Source: CADEDV01 sp964437415 (GTDB lineage: Bacteria > Bacteroidota > Bacteroidia > Chitinophagales > Chitinophagaceae). From it: a stretch of DNA of 64,000 bases. Both the position numbers and the translations under genes were made by a program. Position 1 is the first letter of the stretch; each line of letters begins with the position of its first letter. This document shows, piece by piece, positions 24,948 to 33,783 of the stretch. The DNA is taken from the NCBI GenBank assembly GCA_964437415.1, contig CAYTGN010000002.1, positions 248,001 to 312,000 of the forward strand, written 5' to 3'. Below the pieces are notes generated by a model. The model had not been told where the DNA came from and did no database searches. It worked only from the letters and a program-made list of their open reading frames with translations.

Positions 24948-26018
24948 TTAAAATTTCTCCACCCCTTTCACTCTCATCCTAATGGATGATACAGCAGTTA
25001 CCGGGCCGGTAATGAAAAGTGTTTTTTCATCTTTGCCGGCAAATACATTGTTGGTGGCGCCACCGGTAGGAATATCCAGCACCTTTTCTCCTTTTGGATT
25101 GAAGGCGAGCACTCCCTGTCCTGCGCTTACATATACATTTCCACGGTCGTCCATTGACATACCATCACAAAAATCCAGTGAGGCTACAAAGGTTTTGATG
25201 TTGGATAGCGTTCCGTTTGGCCTGATATCAAATGACCAGATCCCTCCGCTGCCATTATAGGACCATTGGTTTACATACAATTTTTTCCCGTCCGGTGACC
25301 CTACAATACCATTAGGCCATGAATCTGCATTCCATCCTGCCATCGTTGTTACCCTGACCAGTGTGCTGCTGCCCGGTGCCAGGTAGTACACATGCCCTCC
25401 TTTGCCTGATGCTGCCTGCTCTGAATGTATGGGTTCCCAGGGTTGCTTGCGGGGATCGTTGTCATCCCAATAGTCTCTTGGAAAGATCGGATCAGTGATA
25501 TACATACCTCCTGTTTTAGGATTGATCCAAACATCGTTGGGGCCATTTAAAAGTTTCCCATTGTAGTTGTTTACCAGCACAACATGGCTGCCATTCGGAA
25601 ATATCTTTCTGACCTCTCCATACATATCCGCACAGGCAATCAGGTTTCCCTGCTTGTCGAAAGCCATACCGTTAGAACGGCCTGTGCCGGTTAAAAACAA
25701 AGAGATATGCCCGGTTTTTGCGTTCCATTTATAAATCTTATCATTTGGCTGATCAGTGAAAAAAACATCCCCGGACTTGTTAACTGCAGGGCCTTCCGTA
25801 AAGCTGTAACCGGTTCCTAATGTTGTCAATTGTGCAAAAGGAGCAATAAGGTTATTGGGATCAAAATATCCCGGCCCCTCCTGGTGAGGTTTACCTTTTT
25901 TATGCGATTCTTCGGTCAGTTCTTCTTCGGGAGGAAGGTCCTCCCTGACATTTTTTTGACAGGAAATAATTAACAGGCAGCATACAGCGCCTGTCATTGC
26001 AAGCAATGACTTTTTCAT
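24948..26018 (-). CDS. SMP-30/gluconolactonase-family lipoprotein
   Basis: The N-terminus MKKSLLAMTGAVCCLLIISC is a lipoprotein signal with lipobox IISC, followed by an acidic spacer (DLPPEEELTEE). The body is a six-bladed beta-propeller of the SMP-30/gluconolactonase/LRE family: GYSFTEGPAVNKSGDVFFTD, the metal-site NGPNDVWINPKTGGMYITDP, and GIVGSPDGKKLYVNQW. Such enzymes hydrolyse sugar lactones. The product would act in the periplasm or at the surface. No operon partner is adjacent. If the window's keto-glycoside locus produces lactones this enzyme could help, but it is 7 kb away. Confidence 0.88.
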   Translation of the reverse strand: MKKSLLAMTGAVCCLLIISCQKNVREDLPPEEELTEESHKKGKPHQEGPGYFDPNNLIAPFAQLTTLGTGYSFTEGPAVNKSGDVFFTDQPNDKIYKWNAKTGHISLFLTGTGRSNGMAFDKQGNLIACADMYGEVRKIFPNGSHVVLVNNYNGKLLNGPNDVWINPKTGGMYITDPIFPRDYWDDNDPRKQPWEPIHSEQAASGKGGHVYYLAPGSSTLVRVTTMAGWNADSWPNGIVGSPDGKKLYVNQWSYNGSGGIWSFDIRPNGTLSNIKTFVASLDFCDGMSMDDRGNVYVSAGQGVLAFNPKGEKVLDIPTGGATNNVFAGKDEKTLFITGPVTAVSSIRMRVKGVEKF

Positions 26019-26154
26019 AATAGCAAGAAGTTTTTAATTAGAAAATAAATGGAAATATGCCTTAGAGATATAGGCTAAAAGCAGAATATTAAAGGTATCT
26101 GATCAGTCAGGCAAAAAGCTACCAATAAACCACAGAGTAGGATATTACATAAAT

Positions 26155-26166
26155 TAACGATCGTTA
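26155..26166. promoter_or_regulatory. Perfect 12-bp palindrome TAACGATCGTTA
   Basis: A perfect palindrome in the 259-base gap between the SMP-30 gene and the SpmAB gene. It lies 137 bases upstream of the SMP-30 start. The form suits a dimeric repressor, but no regulator gene is adjacent and it could be chance. Confidence 0.3.
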
Positions 26167-26277
26167 TTTCCCGGGAAGCAGTACCTGTAATCAGCAGGTT
26201 TAGTACCTCACCCGGCAATATATCTCATGGCAAAAATATTTCTGCCTGGTCGTAAAATACATGCTGCGTTGTCTGCT

Positions 26278-27678
26278 TTAGCCGAAGAAAATATAAGCCA
26301 TTGCAATAGCAGTAATGATACCTGCCAGGTCGGCAAGTAACATAGTACCAACTGCATATCTTGAATTTTTGATACCTACCGCCCCAAAATAAACAGCGAT
26401 GATATAAAAAGTGGTATCTGCCGATCCGCGGAAAACAGATGCAAGATTGCCGGCAAATGAATCCGGCCCGTGTGCATTGAGTGTGTCAATCATCATGGCC
26501 CTGGCGCCACTGCCGCTTAAAGGTTTCAGTAAAGCTGTTGGCAACCCGTCTACAATCCTCGTATCACCACCAAAAAAGATGAAAAGATTTTTGATACCAT
26601 CCAGCACAAATTCAAATGCACCGCTGTTTCGCAACAAACTTATTGCTACCAGCAGCCCTACGAGATAGGGAATAATCCTTACTGCGGTTTCAAAACCTCC
26701 TTTTGCCCCTTCAATAAACGCATCGAAGATGTTGATCCTTTTATATACTCCCCCCAACACAATGAGCAGGAAGATAGCGAGGATGATGCCATTGCTGAGA
26801 CTGCCTGAAAACAGTTTTACATTTTCCGCATCCAGTGTTTTGATATAAAGCACCAGCGCTGCAATCGCAGTGCTGATACCCAAAACCCACAGAAGGATGA
26901 CAGACTGAAATATATTGATACGCTGCTTCCATGCCACAATGAGCAGGGCTGCGATGGTGGCCACAAACGTAGCTATCATGCAGGGAATGAAAATATCCGT
27001 TGGATTTGCTGATTTCATCGCCACCCTGTCGGCAATGATAACGGTGGGTATCAGAGTAAGTCCCGATGCATGCAAACAAAGAAACATCAGTTGCGGGTTG
27101 GAAGCCCTCGTTTTATCAGGGTTGATCTCCTGCAGGCTCTCCATCGCTTTGATACCAAAAGGTGTGGCGGCATTGTCAAGCCCCATCAGGTTGGCGGAAA
27201 AATTCATGACCATGTGCCCCATCGAAGGATGATTCTTCGGCACATCCGGAAAAATGCGGGAAAAGAAAGGCCCGATGATCCTTGATAAAAAACGAATGCC
27301 TCCTGCTCTTTCTGCAATGTTCATAAACCCCATAAACAAAGCCATAATACCTATCAAAGCAATACAGAGATTGACCGCATCTTTGCAGGTTTCAAAAATG
27401 CCATTGGCGGGAAGAAGTTTGTAAGCCCTGTAAGTATTATCGGATGTCTTAAATACTTTTTCTTTTCCTATCACCGCCACTTTCTGCAGCTCCAGTTGCT
27501 GATGAACACTGGCCGGAACTGCCGTCGGATCAAGTGTCCGTACTGAAGTGGTATCCGTGTTCTTGCCAGTCACCAAATGGCTAAATATCTGTCCCTGCTC
27601 GGGTTCAAATATGAATTTGCCTGCAGCCACCAATAGAGCAATGATGATAAAAGCCGTCCATATCCTGCTGAGAGCCAT
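26278..27678 (-). CDS. SpmA-SpmB fusion, nucleoside-recognition (Gate) domain membrane protein
   Basis: 466 residues with about ten membrane helices and two nucleoside-recognition/Gate domains. The first half matches spore maturation protein A (ALIGIMALFMGFMNIAERAGG, FPDVPKNHPSMGHMVMNFSANLMGLDNAATPFG); the second half matches spore maturation protein B (GAKGGFETAVRIIPYLVGLLVAI, GSADTTFYIIAVYFGAVGI). A soluble insert of about 60 residues separates the first helix from the SpmA part. The name comes from Bacillus; in non-sporulating Bacteroidota the transported substrate is unknown. It is a single gene with no operon partner. Confidence 0.88.
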   Translation of the reverse strand: MALSRIWTAFIIIALLVAAGKFIFEPEQGQIFSHLVTGKNTDTTSVRTLDPTAVPASVHQQLELQKVAVIGKEKVFKTSDNTYRAYKLLPANGIFETCKDAVNLCIALIGIMALFMGFMNIAERAGGIRFLSRIIGPFFSRIFPDVPKNHPSMGHMVMNFSANLMGLDNAATPFGIKAMESLQEINPDKTRASNPQLMFLCLHASGLTLIPTVIIADRVAMKSANPTDIFIPCMIATFVATIAALLIVAWKQRINIFQSVILLWVLGISTAIAALVLYIKTLDAENVKLFSGSLSNGIILAIFLLIVLGGVYKRINIFDAFIEGAKGGFETAVRIIPYLVGLLVAISLLRNSGAFEFVLDGIKNLFIFFGGDTRIVDGLPTALLKPLSGSGARAMMIDTLNAHGPDSFAGNLASVFRGSADTTFYIIAVYFGAVGIKNSRYAVGTMLLADLAGIITAIAMAYIFFG

Positions 27679-27770
27679 AGTAATCTTTGATTTGAGAATG
27701 AAGATTGAAGATTTTTAGTGAATAACCAAAATCATCTTTTCACAAGCCTTATCGTTCGGCATTGATGGCT

Positions 27771-27778
27771 TATCTTTG
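27771..27778 (+). promoter_or_regulatory. Candidate -7 box of ychF (TATCTTTG)
   Basis: TATCTTTG fits TAnnTTTG, 80 bases upstream of the ychF ATG. A -33 TTTG is not evident at the expected spacing. Confidence 0.35.
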
Positions 27779-27858
27779 CGCCTCTTTTTACAAACATAAA
27801 AGCGGATGGATCAGCAAAATGACCCTTTGCCTTTTATGATCAATATGACAGATATTTT

Positions 27859-28956
27859 ATGGCATTACAAGCAGGAATTGTAGGATTACCCAATGTTGGA
27901 AAATCAACCTTATTCAATGCGGTCAGCAACAGTGCCAAAGCGCAGGCCAGCAATTATCGTTTTTGCACCATTGACCCAAATGTGGGCCTGGTGGATGTGC
28001 CCGACCCCCGGTTGTATAAACTGGCTGAATTAGTAGTACCCAACCGTATTGTTCCCACACAGATCGAGATCGTTGATATTGCGGGGCTGGTTCGTGGCGC
28101 CAGCAAGGGTGAAGGACTGGGCAATAAATTTCTCGGGAATATCCGTGAAGTGGATGCTGTGATTCATGTGATCCGCTGCTTTGAAGATGAGAACATCCTC
28201 CGTGATGAGGGCGCCATCAATCCTGTTGCAGACAAAGAGATCATTGACACCGAACTGCAACTGAAAGACCTTGACAGTGTTGAAAAGAAGATCCAGAAAA
28301 CCGAGAAGCAGGCAAGGATTGATCCCAAACTGAAAACCGAACTGGATGTGCTGTTGCGCTGCAAAGAACATTTGGAAAAAGGAAAAAGCATCCGAGAACT
28401 GGATCTAAGCAAAGAGGAAAAAGTGGCTATCGCCGATCTGTTCTTACTGACAGATAAGCCTGTTTTATATGTTGCAAACGTTGACGAGGCTTCTATGCAT
28501 ACCGGCAATAAGTTTTCCGAAATGCTAAAAGAAGCCGTGAAAGATGAAAAAGCCGAAGTGATCGTTATGTGCAATAACATAGAAGCACAGATCGCTGAAA
28601 TGGAGAACCCCGAAGACAAGCAGCTTTTCATGGAAGAATATAAAATGAAAGAGCCCGCCCTTGACCGCCTGATTCATTCTGCATATAAACTGCTCAACCT
28701 GTTTACTTACTTCACAGCCGGTGTGCAGGAAGTGAGGGCATGGACCATACAGCAGGGGTGGAAGGCGCCGCAGGCCGCAGGTGTTATTCATAGTGACTTT
28801 GAAAAAGGCTTTATAAAAGCGGAAGTGATCGCCTATGATGATTTTGTACACTACGGCTCTGAAGCGGCCTGCCGTGATGCCGGTAAATTAAGAATTGAAG
28901 GCAAAGAGTATGTGGTGAAAGACGGGGATGTGATGCATTTCCGGTTTAATGTGTAA
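27859..28956 (+). CDS. ychF: Redox-responsive ATPase YchF (Obg family)
   Basis: A universally conserved P-loop protein linked to ribosomes and oxidative stress that prefers ATP over GTP. Visible: the P-loop GLPNVGKST (residues 8-16), the switch region DIAGLVRGASKGEGLGNKFL, and NNIEAQ in place of the NKxD guanine motif, which explains ATP use. The C-terminal TGS domain runs from about 280 and includes RAWTIQQGWKAPQAAGVIHSDFEKGFIKAEVIAYDDF and the final MHFRFNV. Length 365 is normal. A single gene. Confidence 0.96.
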   Translation: MALQAGIVGLPNVGKSTLFNAVSNSAKAQASNYRFCTIDPNVGLVDVPDPRLYKLAELVVPNRIVPTQIEIVDIAGLVRGASKGEGLGNKFLGNIREVDAVIHVIRCFEDENILRDEGAINPVADKEIIDTELQLKDLDSVEKKIQKTEKQARIDPKLKTELDVLLRCKEHLEKGKSIRELDLSKEEKVAIADLFLLTDKPVLYVANVDEASMHTGNKFSEMLKEAVKDEKAEVIVMCNNIEAQIAEMENPEDKQLFMEEYKMKEPALDRLIHSAYKLLNLFTYFTAGVQEVRAWTIQQGWKAPQAAGVIHSDFEKGFIKAEVIAYDDFVHYGSEAACRDAGKLRIEGKEYVVKDGDVMHFRFNV

Positions 28957-28980
28957 TCTTACTGCCTTTAACAGGCTTCA

Positions 28981-31900
28981 TCAAAACAGAGCCGTCAGGC
29001 TTGCTCTTCCGATATGCACGGTTCTTCCTGAACCGGGTTTGCGGCCATCATACTGGAAATTCATTTCAATCGCATTGCTCAGTCGGCGGGTAAGGTTTAG
29101 CGACCATAAAAAGTTTTTCCCCGGCAACAATCCATCCAACATGATATAACTCACCGTGGTATTTGCAGGATAGTTATAGTCAATATTGTTGAAAGTGAAC
29201 TTGCCGGTGATAGATGTGCTTTGCAAAATATTGTATTTGCTTTCGATGTTCAGTGAATGGGAGGTTGACTTTTCTCCCCCGTATACAGGATCGTTTTTCT
29301 TATTCTCCAGTTTATATCCTGTCACCAATCGGAATGATGTGCCCCGGATATATGTAAAATTGGGCTCCACATTATAAATATCAAGATCATAATTCCTGTT
29401 ATTGAACTGAGGGGTGAACAATGCATTTTCTCCCATCTTGCCGTTCACAGTAAGAGCAACCATACGGCTCAGGTTCCAACGCCATTTCAGGTTCCAGTCA
29501 TTCAGCTTGCGACTTTCATAACCATAGGTGAGCAATGCCTTGCCACTGTTGCGCAGGTTGCTGAGATCAACTCCCCATTTGCTGCTGAAACGGTTAAAAG
29601 AAAGTGTGTTCAGAAAAACCGTATTCAAAGTGATCAGCGCTGTGTCATTCACGCCATACTTAAAAGGACTGAATTCAAAGCTTCCTTTAGCAATGGATTT
29701 TTTATTCACCTGCAATGAGGTGAGCAGGTTCATCCGTGACAGCAATTTCCTAATGCCCTTCAGATCGGGTTTATTCAGCAACACTCTCGGGTTCACATTC
29801 AGGCTATAGTTAAACGTTATGTAGTTGGCTTTCAGAAATTCATTGGTGGGAGTAAATACCCGGATGAATTTGGCCTGGTCAGGAAATGCGGCAAGTTCAA
29901 ATTCGTTCAGTTGCTGCACACCATCGCTGTTGTAATCAATCCATGCAAATTGCCCGGTGCCTGCAGGCACTTCGAAATAAGCAAAATCCCTGCGCTGCTC
30001 CTGCCCTGCTCCCACTTCATACAGCACATTGCCGGTGAGCAATCCTTTCCATTCATTCATCACATATTCTGCTCTTCCCAAAATGGTTTCATCTTCTGTT
30101 TCCGGCGAAACAGCCTGATCATACACTTTCAGCTTGCGGAAAGTGGTGTTCAGGTAAAACTGGCGGTTGGGGTTGCTGAGCAGTTCTGTTTGCAGATTCA
30201 GGTTAAGACTTCTGTCGCCACGGACAAATTCATTTCCCACTGCATATTTATCTGAACGGGAAAAGAAAGTGATGCCATACTTATTTTTCTTTCCTTCATC
30301 TGATTTCAGGTATAAGGAATAAGTATCAAAAGAAAACGCCAATGGTGTCAGTGTATCGCTGGCCTGGTGCCGGGCCGTGTTTTGCTCCAATGTGTAGCGG
30401 AAGCCCAGCCGCCAGTTGCTGAGTTGTTTCAATTGTTTGTTCATATCAATGATTGGGCGGAGAAAAACGGCTTTGTCCGTGCTGCTGTTTGAAGCGGTAG
30501 AAACAAATTCATTGTTGAATTTCCACCCCTTCCAGTCGGCGCCATGACGAATAGCATGCTGGAATCCTTTATAATCATCGCTGCGGCGGTAATTTGTGAC
30601 CTGGTAAGAAAGCGAATGATTTTTATTATCCTTCAACCCTGCTGATGCCCGGATAATATTCTCCGTTGCCGGTTTAAGCACAGCCTGTAATGGCAGCCCC
30701 CAGTCACGGGTGAATTCCACATTCCGTAAACGTTCCAGCGGTTTGAAGCGGTCCTGCACATATTCATAATCCAGCGCAGTGCTGAGCTGCAGTTTATTTT
30801 TCGTTTGCAGGGGACTGTTATTGCTAAATTGAAATTTAGCGGCCCAGCCCCGGTCATCGCTGTCATCTGCCTTTGAAAAAGTATTGACATCATAATTGCT
30901 CATGGCCACTTCTGCTTTCAGCAAGGTGTTTTTGTCAATGGCATAATCCATTCCCAGGTTGACCAATTGTTGTTTCTTGGGTGTTACGAGAATGGTGACC
31001 GGTTCAAAACTGCCCTGTTTCACCCCGCCCACCGGCGGAATGAACTGGTATACTTTTCCATTGGCGCCATTAAAATCCGGCACATAGTTGCCATTGCCCT
31101 GCCCCACACTCACAAAAGAAAGACTGTACTTTGCCACAGCCGGGTCAGTTGAATACTTGTAAAAAGAATCAATACCGGGTGTAGGATCATAAATTTTTTC
31201 ATACAACACTTTACCGGCGGCAAACGTATCAATTACGGCAGATGGGTAAAATGCTTTTTGAATACTGTCGCCAACACCTGCGAGAAACTGCTTTTGCTGA
31301 TCATCCAGCACCTGGTTGATCTGCGAATTGCGGGCATCGCTGTTGGTGAAAGCACCAAGCCGCAATTTCAGTTTTTCATTAAACTCTAATTCCTGCGACA
31401 AATAAAAATTGGCATTCAGAAAATTCCGGTCGGCATATTCAAACTCCACCTGTATCCGGCTGTCTTTGGTGATCATTCTCCGTGGAGTGAAAGTGATCTC
31501 TGCGGTGTTATAGTTGATCACATAGTCCTGGTCTTCGCCCCGCTGGTACAGTTCACCGTCCACAAACACTCTTTCCGTATTGGCAAGAATGATAAAGAAC
31601 AATTCATTGTTGGCGCCGGTGAGACGATAAGGTCCCTGGTTGCCCTCAAGACCCTGGAAAACATTGCGGGTAAATTTTCCTTTGGCAATTGAACCGCTGG
31701 CTAATGTTTTGGAAACGGCATTTTTTCCAACCGGGTTAGTGGTCTGAAAAGAAACACCCTGCAATCTTTTGTAAAAGCTGAGGAAATAAGATTTGTTCTG
31801 CCGGATGTCGAGGTCGCCGAGGTTCAGTTGCCACCCGATACCCATCGGGTTCTTTTTTTTGAATTGCAAAAAGACCTGGTCAAATTCATTTAACTGTTGC

Positions 31901-32475
31901 GTGGTGCCATCGGGTTGAATAGGAATATTATTGTCCGTAAGCGCTGCCTGCACTTCGATGCTGTCGCCCAGCATGCCGCTCAGTTGCAGGTTGAGGGTGG
32001 AATTTAAAACCGCATCCTGGCTGTTGCCAAATGCAATTTGCCTTCCGAAACTTCCTTCTGCTTTCAAGGTGCCAAAATCAAAGATGCCCCGTTGCTGATC
32101 GCTTAGTTCGGTATTGAACTCAAAAGGCTTTGCATAAAATTTATTCATCACACTGTCATAATTCATGCGTTGTGTGACAGCATTCAGTTTATAAGGAAAG
32201 ACCCTGTAACGAAGCGTTACGGTTACAAGAGATGGTTTTTTATGCCAGAACAGCACTGCATTAATGATGTCAAGATGATAATCCGATGCCGCAATACCTT
32301 CTATTGAAAAAGTGTTGGGAACTATGCTGACCGTGTCAATTCGCAGGGTATCTGTAACTGGCAATGTTTTCTGGCGAAGATTGGATGCCGGTGACAAAAC
32401 AGGCTGCTGGGCCAGGCCCGCAACAGAGAGCATAACAAGGGTCAGGAGCAGTAATATCCGGCACGAATCCCTCAA
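28981..32475 (-). CDS. Very large outer-membrane beta-barrel protein, function unknown
   Basis: 1164 residues with a signal peptide ending at AGLAQ. The N-terminal 150 residues contain a beta-rich plug-like region. Residues about 275-355 carry a conserved motif seen in large Bacteroidota surface proteins: GLEGNQGPYRL, then FIILANTERVFVDGELYQRGEDQDYVINY and ITFTPRRMITKDSRIQVEFEYADR. The remaining 800 residues are an almost continuous series of amphipathic strands, suggesting a barrel of 30 or more strands. I do not recognise a named family. It is alone on its strand, 113 bases from the DUF1080 gene. One palindromic repeat lies inside it at 31833. Confidence 0.82.
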   Translation of the reverse strand: MRDSCRILLLLTLVMLSVAGLAQQPVLSPASNLRQKTLPVTDTLRIDTVSIVPNTFSIEGIAASDYHLDIINAVLFWHKKPSLVTVTLRYRVFPYKLNAVTQRMNYDSVMNKFYAKPFEFNTELSDQQRGIFDFGTLKAEGSFGRQIAFGNSQDAVLNSTLNLQLSGMLGDSIEVQAALTDNNIPIQPDGTTQQLNEFDQVFLQFKKKNPMGIGWQLNLGDLDIRQNKSYFLSFYKRLQGVSFQTTNPVGKNAVSKTLASGSIAKGKFTRNVFQGLEGNQGPYRLTGANNELFFIILANTERVFVDGELYQRGEDQDYVINYNTAEITFTPRRMITKDSRIQVEFEYADRNFLNANFYLSQELEFNEKLKLRLGAFTNSDARNSQINQVLDDQQKQFLAGVGDSIQKAFYPSAVIDTFAAGKVLYEKIYDPTPGIDSFYKYSTDPAVAKYSLSFVSVGQGNGNYVPDFNGANGKVYQFIPPVGGVKQGSFEPVTILVTPKKQQLVNLGMDYAIDKNTLLKAEVAMSNYDVNTFSKADDSDDRGWAAKFQFSNNSPLQTKNKLQLSTALDYEYVQDRFKPLERLRNVEFTRDWGLPLQAVLKPATENIIRASAGLKDNKNHSLSYQVTNYRRSDDYKGFQHAIRHGADWKGWKFNNEFVSTASNSSTDKAVFLRPIIDMNKQLKQLSNWRLGFRYTLEQNTARHQASDTLTPLAFSFDTYSLYLKSDEGKKNKYGITFFSRSDKYAVGNEFVRGDRSLNLNLQTELLSNPNRQFYLNTTFRKLKVYDQAVSPETEDETILGRAEYVMNEWKGLLTGNVLYEVGAGQEQRRDFAYFEVPAGTGQFAWIDYNSDGVQQLNEFELAAFPDQAKFIRVFTPTNEFLKANYITFNYSLNVNPRVLLNKPDLKGIRKLLSRMNLLTSLQVNKKSIAKGSFEFSPFKYGVNDTALITLNTVFLNTLSFNRFSSKWGVDLSNLRNSGKALLTYGYESRKLNDWNLKWRWNLSRMVALTVNGKMGENALFTPQFNNRNYDLDIYNVEPNFTYIRGTSFRLVTGYKLENKKNDPVYGGEKSTSHSLNIESKYNILQSTSITGKFTFNNIDYNYPANTTVSYIMLDGLLPGKNFLWSLNLTRRLSNAIEMNFQYDGRKPGSGRTVHIGRASLTALF
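31833..31850. repeat. Palindromic repeat ACCCGATACCCATCGGGT inside a gene
   Basis: An 18-base imperfect palindrome with the same arms (ACCCGAT / ATCGGGT) as the intergenic element at 22411. On the coding strand it contributes NPMGIGWQ of the large outer-membrane protein. It could be a coding-sequence insertion or coincidence. Confidence 0.4.
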
Positions 32476-32588
32476 TAACAGTGAGTTTTACTCAAAATCG
32501 TAAAAACAGGGGTATTTATTGCCCGAAAATTATCAACTGCTGTTAATTAGTGAGTGTGATAATCAAAAACTTAAGGCCAACCCGGTGG

Positions 32589-33347
32589 TCACAACCGCTT
32601 TATGCGGATATTGCGGAATTTCACCTCATCGCCGTGGTCCTGCAACCCAATCTTCCCGGTTTTGTAAGTGCCGAAGGCGGGCATCTCTTTAAACTTGCTG
32701 CCAGCCACTAATTTCTTCCAGGCATCATCCCACATGGTAGTGGAAACAACATTTTCACCATTCAGGAAAAGATCCAGTTTGCCATCCACGCATTTCACTT
32801 CGGCCAGGTTCCATTCACCGGGCGGCTTCACGGTTTCTTTGGTGCAGGAGATCAGATCGTAAAGATCACCAGCCCTGTGTTTGATAATTTTTGCATCGGC
32901 ATGGCCATCGTTATCGAGCACCTGCATTTCGGGGCCGGTTTCCCAGGGCCGTTTATAAACTGTGTCTTCGTGAATATAAAAGATGATACCGCTGTTGCCG
33001 TTTTTAGAAATGTTCCATTCCAGTTTCAGGTGAAAATTTCCGTAAGCAGAATCAGTCACAATATCACCGCCATCTTTTATCTGCCAGTTTTCCTTATTGG
33101 ATGTATCTAAATAAAGATAGCCTTCCTTCACTTTCCAGGCTGTGCCAACTGAATCAGCGCCGTATTTATGCCAGCCTTTGGTCGTTTTGCCGTCAAACAG
33201 CAGTTCCCAGCCGTCTTTTTTTTCTTCTTCGGTCAGTTTTGCCATGGTAGAGTCAGTTGATGCATCTTTTCTTCCTGAATAGCTGTTGTCGTAGCAAGAA
33301 CTTGTAACGACAGCCATCATTGCAAGGCCAACCAGTAATTTCAACAT
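32589..33347 (-). CDS. DUF1080 lipoprotein, 3-keto-disaccharide hydrolase domain
   Basis: A lipoprotein signal (lipobox TSSC at about residue 18) leads into one DUF1080 domain (about 45-252): DGWELLFDGKTTKGWHKYG, GNSGIIFYIHED, the acidic pair in GPEMQVLDNDGHADAK, and the final KIGLQDHGDEVKFRNIRIK. This concanavalin-like fold hydrolyses glycosidic bonds of sugars carrying a 3-keto group, by an elimination-type route. It would act in the periplasm on sugars oxidised by the GMC flavoproteins encoded across the divergent promoter. It is last in a leftward operon, 5 bases after the cytochrome gene. Confidence 0.88.
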   Translation of the reverse strand: MLKLLVGLAMMAVVTSSCYDNSYSGRKDASTDSTMAKLTEEEKKDGWELLFDGKTTKGWHKYGADSVGTAWKVKEGYLYLDTSNKENWQIKDGGDIVTDSAYGNFHLKLEWNISKNGNSGIIFYIHEDTVYKRPWETGPEMQVLDNDGHADAKIIKHRAGDLYDLISCTKETVKPPGEWNLAEVKCVDGKLDLFLNGENVVSTTMWDDAWKKLVAGSKFKEMPAFGTYKTGKIGLQDHGDEVKFRNIRIKRL

Positions 33348-33352
33348 GATCC

Positions 33353-33745
33353 TTATTTATTTTTCAGTAAGAGAATATACTTCACCATCGCCTCTGCATC
33401 TTCTTGCGACATGCCGGCATGAGGTGTCATTGCCACTTCGCCCCATACTCCACTGCCACCATTGATGATCTTACCAGCAAGATGTGCAACCATAGTATCA
33501 GGCATTCCCGCATATTTGTTGGCCACTTCACGATAAGTAGGGCCAATTAATTTTTCATCCACTTTGTGACAAGTGAGGCAGTCACTCTTTGCGATAAGAG
33601 AAAGCCCCTTCTGATAATCGGGGTTTTGGGTAACGTCTTCCTTTGCTTCTTTTTCCGGTTCTTCTTCTTTTTTCTCGGAACCACCACCGCCACCGCAGGC
33701 AGCCAGCATAGATAAAATGACAAATGAACAGATGAGCTTTTTCAT
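33353..33745 (-). CDS. Mono-haem cytochrome c lipoprotein
   Basis: The signal peptide ends in lipobox LAAC, followed by a Gly run and an acidic/Lys linker (residues 20-42). The single haem site is CLTCH at about residue 56-60, and the distal ligand is probably the Met of AMTPHAGM near 107-111. The domain is the class I type with GPTYREVANKY and the final AEAMVKYILLL helix. It is anchored to the envelope facing the periplasm. Its position in the operon with DUF1080 and near GMC flavoproteins suggests it takes their electrons towards the respiratory chain. Confidence 0.9.
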   Translation of the reverse strand: MKKLICSFVILSMLAACGGGGGSEKKEEEPEKEAKEDVTQNPDYQKGLSLIAKSDCLTCHKVDEKLIGPTYREVANKYAGMPDTMVAHLAGKIINGGSGVWGEVAMTPHAGMSQEDAEAMVKYILLLKNK

Positions 33746-33783
33746 AATATAATTTTTTGGTAATTGAATGCGAATTTACTTTA

